From positions 172,081,043 through 172,145,042 of the forward strand of contig CM066031.1 of the NCBI GenBank assembly GCA_033557465.1: a DNA stretch of 64,000 nt, read 5' to 3'. This document shows, piece after piece, positions 59,420 to 64,000 of this stretch. The notes below the pieces were generated by a model. It had not been told where the DNA came from. It searched no databases and worked only from the letters and a program-made list of their open reading frames with translations. Within the stretch, counting starts at the first letter, position 1; each line of letters starts with the position of its first letter. The translations under genes and the position numbers were made by a program. The stretch comes from Ichthyophis bannanicus. Taxonomy: Eukaryota > Chordata > Amphibia > Gymnophiona > Ichthyophiidae.

Positions 59420-61490
59420 GGGAAATATCCCTTGTACTGGTGAGAACCTGTTTGGTAGAGATTGGCAGGAAAAAGCCAATGAGTTGGATGCTGACAACTC
59501 CACCTTGGATAGATTATCCAAGTCCACAGCTGATCCTGCTAGAAAGAAATCTTTCAAGAAACCATTCTTTTCTAAGAAGAAAAGATATTATCCTGCTAAT
59601 GCTCAGCAGGGACATTCTGCAGGTCAGCTTGTCAGGAAAGGTCAGCAACCACCCAAACAGAAGAAAGCAAAGACTGCTAAGCCTCAGCCATCCCAGCAGT
59701 CTCAGCCTCCACAAGGCCTTTGACTTTCAGCTAGAGAACTTAGCCTTCCTGGCTCTCGTGGGACCAGAGCCTTCCACCATTCCAGGAAGGTTATGTCACT
59801 TTGCCCCCAGATGGGGGCAGATAACAGCAGAGCATTGGACACTCTCCATCATAAAGGAGGGGTACAAGCTTCATTTTTCAAGCATGCCCCCTCCCACAAT
59901 AATAAAGCAGTTCAATTCTCTGACCTCTCTCATCAACCTGTTAGGTCAGGAGGTCACTATGCTTCTTGCCCAAGGGGCAATAGAAGAAGTACCCATCCAT
60001 CAGCAGGGTACAGGGTTTTACTCCCCCTATTTCCTTATCCCAAAGAAAACAGGGGGATACAGACCTATCTTGGACCTCAGAGAATTGAACAAATTCCTTG
60101 TCAAAGAGAAATTCAAAATGATTTCTCTCGGAACTCTGCTGCCATACCTTCAGAGTCAGGATTGGCTTTGTTCTCTAGATCTCAAGGATGCGTACACCCA
60201 TGTTCTCATCCATCCAACTCACAGAAGGTTCCTTCTGTTCCTTTTTCAAGGAAAGCACTACCAATACAGGGTGCTTCCTTTTGGCCTGGCCTCAGCTCCA
60301 AGGGTGTTCACGAAATGCATGGCTGTAGAAGCAGCATTTCTCTGCACTCTAGGGATATTCGTCTTTCCCTACTTAGACGACTGGCTCATTCGAGCCCCAA
60401 CATAGTCAGAGGCCAGGACTTCTCTATCCTGCACAATGCGTATCCTTCAGTATTTGAGTCTGGTAATAAACATCCCAAAATCCAGTCTAACTCCAACTCA
60501 GTCTTTAGAGTTCATAGGAGCTTTGCTGGATACCAGAAAGGCAAGGGCCTATCTCCCCCAGGCCCGCTGCCTTCGCATTGTGCAGTTAGCTTCTCAAGCA
60601 GTGCTAAAGCCTCATCTCACTGCCCAAGAAATGCTACAACTACTAGGCCACATGGTATCTACTGTGCATGTGGTTCCCTATGCTTGCCTTCATATGAGGG
60701 CAGCCCAGTGGACTTTATCCACCCAATGGACCCAGGCATCAAGATGCCTGTCAGACAAAATAGCAAACACAAGTCACCTTATTTTGTCCCTCCAGTGGTG
60801 GGAATCCACTCAAAACTGTTGCTGGGGTCCCCTTTTCAACAATCCTTACCCTAAGCAACTCTCACAACAGATGCTTCTCCGATGGGTTGGGGAGCTCATC
60901 TGCAAGACCTCTCCACCCAAGGCACCTGGTCTCCACAGGAGACTCATCTACATATCAATCTCTTGGAGCTCAGAGCAATCTTCCTTGCTCTTCGAGTGTT
61001 CCACAACCTGCTCAGCTACAAGACAGTCCTCATTCATACGGACAATCAAGTAGCCATGTTCTACGTGAACAAGCAGGGGGGAACAGGCTCTCTGTCGCTT
61101 TGCAATGAAGCTTTGCGACTATGGGCCCTCGCCAGAAAGCATCAGATTCATCTCCTGGCAGTGTATCTTCCAGGCATACAAAACTCTTGGGCAGACAGAC
61201 TCCGTCGAGTTCTGCTTCCACACGAGTGGTCTCTGCATGCAGACCAAGTGGCCAAGATTTTTCAAATTTGGGGAACCCCGGACATAGACCTCTTTGCAAA
61301 TCCATGGAATGCCAAACTTCCCTGGTTCTGTTCCAGAATTCCGGCTCAGGGGGCTCTGGCCAGGGATGCTTTCCTCCTTTACTGGGGTCAAGACTTCCTT
61401 TATGCCTTTCCACCCATTCCCCTAATTCCTAAAACCCTGTTCAAGCTTCAGAGAGACAGAGGCCGTATGATTTTCATAGCTCCACATTGA
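59420..61490 (+). pseudogene. DIRS reverse transcriptase-RNase H-MT polyprotein
   Basis: RT in 59700-60405: 'GFYSPYFLIPKKTGGYRPILDLRELN', 'CSLDLKDAYTHVLIHP', 'YRVLPFGLASAPRVFTK', catalytic 'YLDDW' near 60372-60386. A TAG at 60403 and a frame change near 60870 break it. RNase H in 60860-61200: 'DASPMGWGAH', 'LLELRAIFLAL', 'HTDNQVAMFYV', with the expected D-E-D residues. The DIRS-type MT-like end follows in 61200-61490 ('DIDLFANPWNAKLPWFCSR', 'LYAFPPIPLI'). Confidence 0.92.
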
Positions 61491-62690
61491 CCAAGGCAAG
61501 TGTGGTACTCTCTGCTTCTACATCTCTCTCAAGCTCCCTCCCTGGAGTTAGGGTCTGCTCCATATCTCCTATCTCAGGAGGACAGAATGTTATGGCATCC
61601 CAATCCCCAGTCTCTGCATCTCAGGGCTTGGTTGCTGAAGGCCTAGATCTCCATGATCCTAATCTCCCTCAGCAAGTAAAAGATATTCTTTTTGCTTCCA
61701 GGAAACCTTCCACGAGACGCTCTTATGCTTTCAAGTGGAAAAGGTTTACCATATGGTGTTCGCAGAAGGGTCTTAACCCCCTTGCGATACCTCTGGAATC
61801 ATTGCTGGAGTATCTCCTTCATTTGTCCAATGCAGGTCTTAAGACTAACTCAGTAAGAGTCCATTTGAGTGCTATTGCAGCTTCCTTTAAGCCTCTAAAT
61901 GGACAGCCTATTTCCTCTCATCCCCTTATAGCAAGATTTATGAGAGGCCTTCTTCTAACTAAGCCTCCCATTAGGCCACCACCGGTGGCATGGGACTTAA
62001 ACCTGGTTCTTGGGCAGCTCATGAAGCCACCTTTTGAACCCTTAGCTACTACCTCCTTGAAATTCCTTTCTTGGAAGGTTATCTTTCTCATTGCAATCAC
62101 ATCAACACATCACATTAGTGAGTTGCAAGTGCTAGTAGCTGATCCACCTTATACAAGGTTCCATCATGACAAGGTAGTCCTTAGGACTCATCCACACTTT
62201 ATGCCAAAGGTGGTCTCGCCTTTTCATCTAAACCAAGCGGTCTACCTACCTGTGTTTTTTTCCAAGGCCTCATGCATCAAATGCAGAGAGGAATCTTCAT
62301 ACCTTGGACTGTAAAAGAGCTTTAGCCTTTTACTTACAAAGAACACAGCAACATAGAAAGTTCTCTCAACTCTTTGTTGCTTTTGATCCTTCTCATTTGG
62401 GACTTCCAGTCTCCAAGAGAACACTATCCAACTGGATTGCTCAGTGTATATCCTTTGCTTATCAGAGTAAGAATCTTCCTCTGGAGGGCCATGTCACAGC
62501 TCACAATGTCAGAGACATGGTAGCTTCAATGGCTCATCTGCACTCTGTGTCTATCGACGACATCTGTTGAGCAGCCACCTGGGCCTCGGTTCATACCTTC
62601 ACAGCCCATTACTGCTTGGATAAGGACTACCGCTGGGTAGCCTTGTTTGTTCAGGCTGTTCTCGAACACCTGTTCCATGCCTAATCAACT
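61487..62690 (+). pseudogene. DIRS tyrosine recombinase, inactivated
   Basis: Would integrate the circular DNA form. N-terminal SAM-like part 'STRRSYAFKWKRFTIWC' and 'LEYLLHLSNAGLKTNSVRVHLSAI', then the catalytic part. The first catalytic Arg motif, usually TSARRxSEL in this family, reads 'TSTHHISEL' (His-His at 62108-62113). A frameshift near 62300 moves to the frame holding 'RALAFYLQRTQQHRK', the H-x2-R box 'AHNVRDMVAS', an internal TGA (62568) where Arg is usual, and 'FTAHYCLD' with the nucleophile Tyr. The His and TGA changes fit CpG decay. Confidence 0.9.
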
Positions 62691-62800
62691 CCTACCCACC
62701 ATCCCTGGTAGGATGCCAGAGATCCATGGGGGGAAGTGGAGCCCTTCTCAGGGGCACACAACTTCTGGGGTCTCTCACTGGCATCTAAAGCTAGGGAGTC

Positions 62801-62900
62801 CCCATATGTGATGACTACATTCCTGCTTGTTCCTAGAGATAGCATAGTTACTCACCTGTAACAGGTGATCTCCGGGAACAGCAGGAATTTAGTCCTCACA
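62801..62900. repeat. DIRS internal complementary region
   Basis: 62801-62859 is complementary to the outer left end (57524-57565); 62860-62900 is complementary to the outer right end (about 63410-63457). The junction lies between 62859 and 62860. Confidence 0.9.
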
Positions 62901-62920
62901 ACCCACCCACCTCCTCTAGG

Positions 62921-63274
62921 AGTTGTATCTCTCTATCTATCTCTTTCCCTTTCCCTCTCTCTCTCTTTGTCTCAGCTTTATTTATTTATTTACATTCTCT
63001 TATATACCGTGCTATTCTGCATCAGTGCGGTTTACATTGAACAAACTGAAATTACATTGAACAGGGCATTATAACTTGGAGATAACTATTTTACAGGGAA
63101 CATGGGCTATGGAGGGTTAAGTGGCTTGCCCAAGACCACAAGGAGTACCTGTGGGACTAGAAACCCCAGTCTTTCCGGCCCAAGGTTGCTGTCATCTAGT
63201 GGGATTTGAACCCCCGACCTTCCGGCCTGAAGTACCTTGCCCCAACCACTAGGCCACTCCTCCACTCAACTGGA
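62921..63274 (-). repeat. tRNA-derived SINE with L2-like tail, and CT-rich tract
   Basis: Reads on the minus strand from 63274: box A 'tggcctagtggttgggg', box B 'ggttcaaatccc', 'ccttgtggtcttgggcaag', then 'gtaaaccgcactgatgcag' and an AAAT tail ending near 62976. The tail matches the L2 3' end at 37900-37985. 62921-62975 is a TATC/CT microsatellite. Confidence 0.88.
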
Positions 63275-63457
63275 GAGAGGCAGTTGGGAAAGGCAGGAAG
63301 GTAGCACGCAGGTGCTGTGGGATGCTCCCAAAAGCTTCCTAATTGGACGCTGGGGAGCGTTCCCGCGCAGGCTCCGTCGGTACCGACGATACCCATATCT
63401 GAGGACTAAATTACTGCTGTTCCCGGAGATCACCTGTTACAGGTGAGTAACTATGCT
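63275..63457 (-). repeat. DIRS right inverted terminal repeat
   Basis: Inverse of 57524-57685 plus a palindromic 'cacctgttacaggtg' at its outer end (63431-63445). Confidence 0.92.
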
Positions 63458-63551
63458 TTACATAATAATGAAATGCATAACTCCTCATGATTATACAAAT
63501 TGAATGCAACTTGTGTTGAGTTTTGCAAGCTGTGTTGTTTTTCTTGCCCAG

Positions 63552-63915
63552 GAGCACTGGCCAAGAAGGTTTGCCAGCTCTTCCTTCTTTGGAAGGGGTG
63601 TGGTTATCTAAGACACGGAAATCTGCTTTCAGCTAGGTGGCTCCAACAATTTGGGATAATCATTCTTTCGACCTCTGCTCCCAGGCCTTCTCTCTTCTTT
63701 TTTAGAAAAAAAATTGAAAGTATGTCTGCTTAGCCAGGTCTTTGGGGAAATGGTTTTACTAGGGTTCGGGTTTTTCTTTTAGTTGCTTTAATTTGAGTTA
63801 GTTGTTTTGTTTTTTATTCACCCTTCTTATTTTCATCGGTATAAGTTTTTGCATTCTACTCTGCCTAGTTGCCATTATTGGTTTTGAATAAACATTAACA
63901 AAGTCATTAGGCCCG
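63552..63915 (+). other. RARRES2: Probable chemerin 3'UTR exon
   Basis: Acceptor 'tgttgtttttcttgcccag|gag' at 63551/63552 would pair with the donor at 57037. No reading frame is needed since the stop is in exon 4. AATAAA at 63887-63892 suggests cleavage about 15-25 bases later. Inferred from signals only; a transcript is needed. Confidence 0.5.
63887..63892 (+). terminator. RARRES2: Polyadenylation signal AATAAA
   Basis: Canonical hexamer following the probable last exon; GT-rich sequence lies just upstream rather than downstream. Confidence 0.5.
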
Positions 63916-64000
63916 CCTCTATCTTACTCCATTAAAAACCTCGCCTTTTTACTTTGAAATTGATTTAGGGGGTCATTACTAAGCTCAGACGCTTATGTGG

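Larger units (their letters stand above)
57524..63457 (+). mobile_element. DIRS-type tyrosine-recombinase retrotransposon
   Basis: About 5.9 kb with inverted terminal repeats (57524-57685; 63275-63457), gag-like ORF, RT-RNase H-methyltransferase-like ORF, tyrosine recombinase ORF and an internal complementary region (62801-62900). Layout is that of DIRS-1-like elements, which replicate through a circular intermediate. A SINE sits between the ICR and the right repeat. Stops and frameshifts make it inactive. It lies in chemerin intron 4 in the same orientation as the gene. Confidence 0.93.

Noticed and set aside
60882..61490. RNase H-like ORF as a host gene
   Set aside because: Clearly the DIRS polyprotein continuation after a frameshift.

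Overview
The window reads as vertebrate nuclear DNA, most likely from an amphibian and plausibly a caecilian. The reasons are one host gene with long introns, canonical GT-AG splice sites, and a dense mix of CR1, L2, RTE/BovB, L1, R4-like, DIRS, Penelope-like, hAT-like and tRNA-SINE elements, often nested. The species is an inference; no mitochondrial or rRNA marker is present. There are no prokaryotic features, tRNA genes or CRISPR arrays.

The single host gene is chemerin (RARRES2) on the + strand. I assembled it from four coding exons (27170-27376, 47679-47783, 49724-49822, 56922-57029), all in phase 0, plus a probable spliced 3'UTR exon from 63552 with AATAAA at 63887. The predicted 172-aa protein has a signal peptide, all six cystatin-fold cysteines at chemerin spacing, and a C-terminal FPG-x-F-x-FS segment followed by a basic removable tail. 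Its introns hold the right-hand 37 kb of mobile DNA.

Layout. 0-4.5 kb: CR1 tail, dyad-rich unclassified DNA and a hAT-like element. 4.5-8.0 kb: RTE element with an inverted 3' end of its own family inside it. 8.3-17.2 kb: CR1 copy split by a second CR1 and by an L1 with a 14-bp target duplication and open ORF1. 17.2-25.8 kb: CR1, L2 and hAT pieces. 27-47.7 kb (intron 1): foldback elements, L2, CR1, RTE, a DIRS gag remnant, a Penelope-like block containing an LTR with an ORF, a 2.3-kb element with 417-bp inverted arms and a hammerhead-like motif, then L2/hAT with 126-bp tandem repeats. Intron 2: CR1/hAT pieces and GC-rich palindromes. Intron 3: R4-like LINE interrupted by a SINE, which is itself interrupted by a second ORF-bearing LTR. 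Intron 4: an almost complete but decayed DIRS element.

The most unusual items are: (i) two divergent solo-LTR-like units (33913-35343 and 52509-53964) that each encode a long sense ORF open from the first base of the LTR, in the same phase, with similar acidic/Cys C-termini; (ii) the 39801-42132 element, whose left end falls exactly at the predicted hammerhead cleavage site; (iii) a chemerin whose active C-terminal peptide lacks the usual aromatic first residue.
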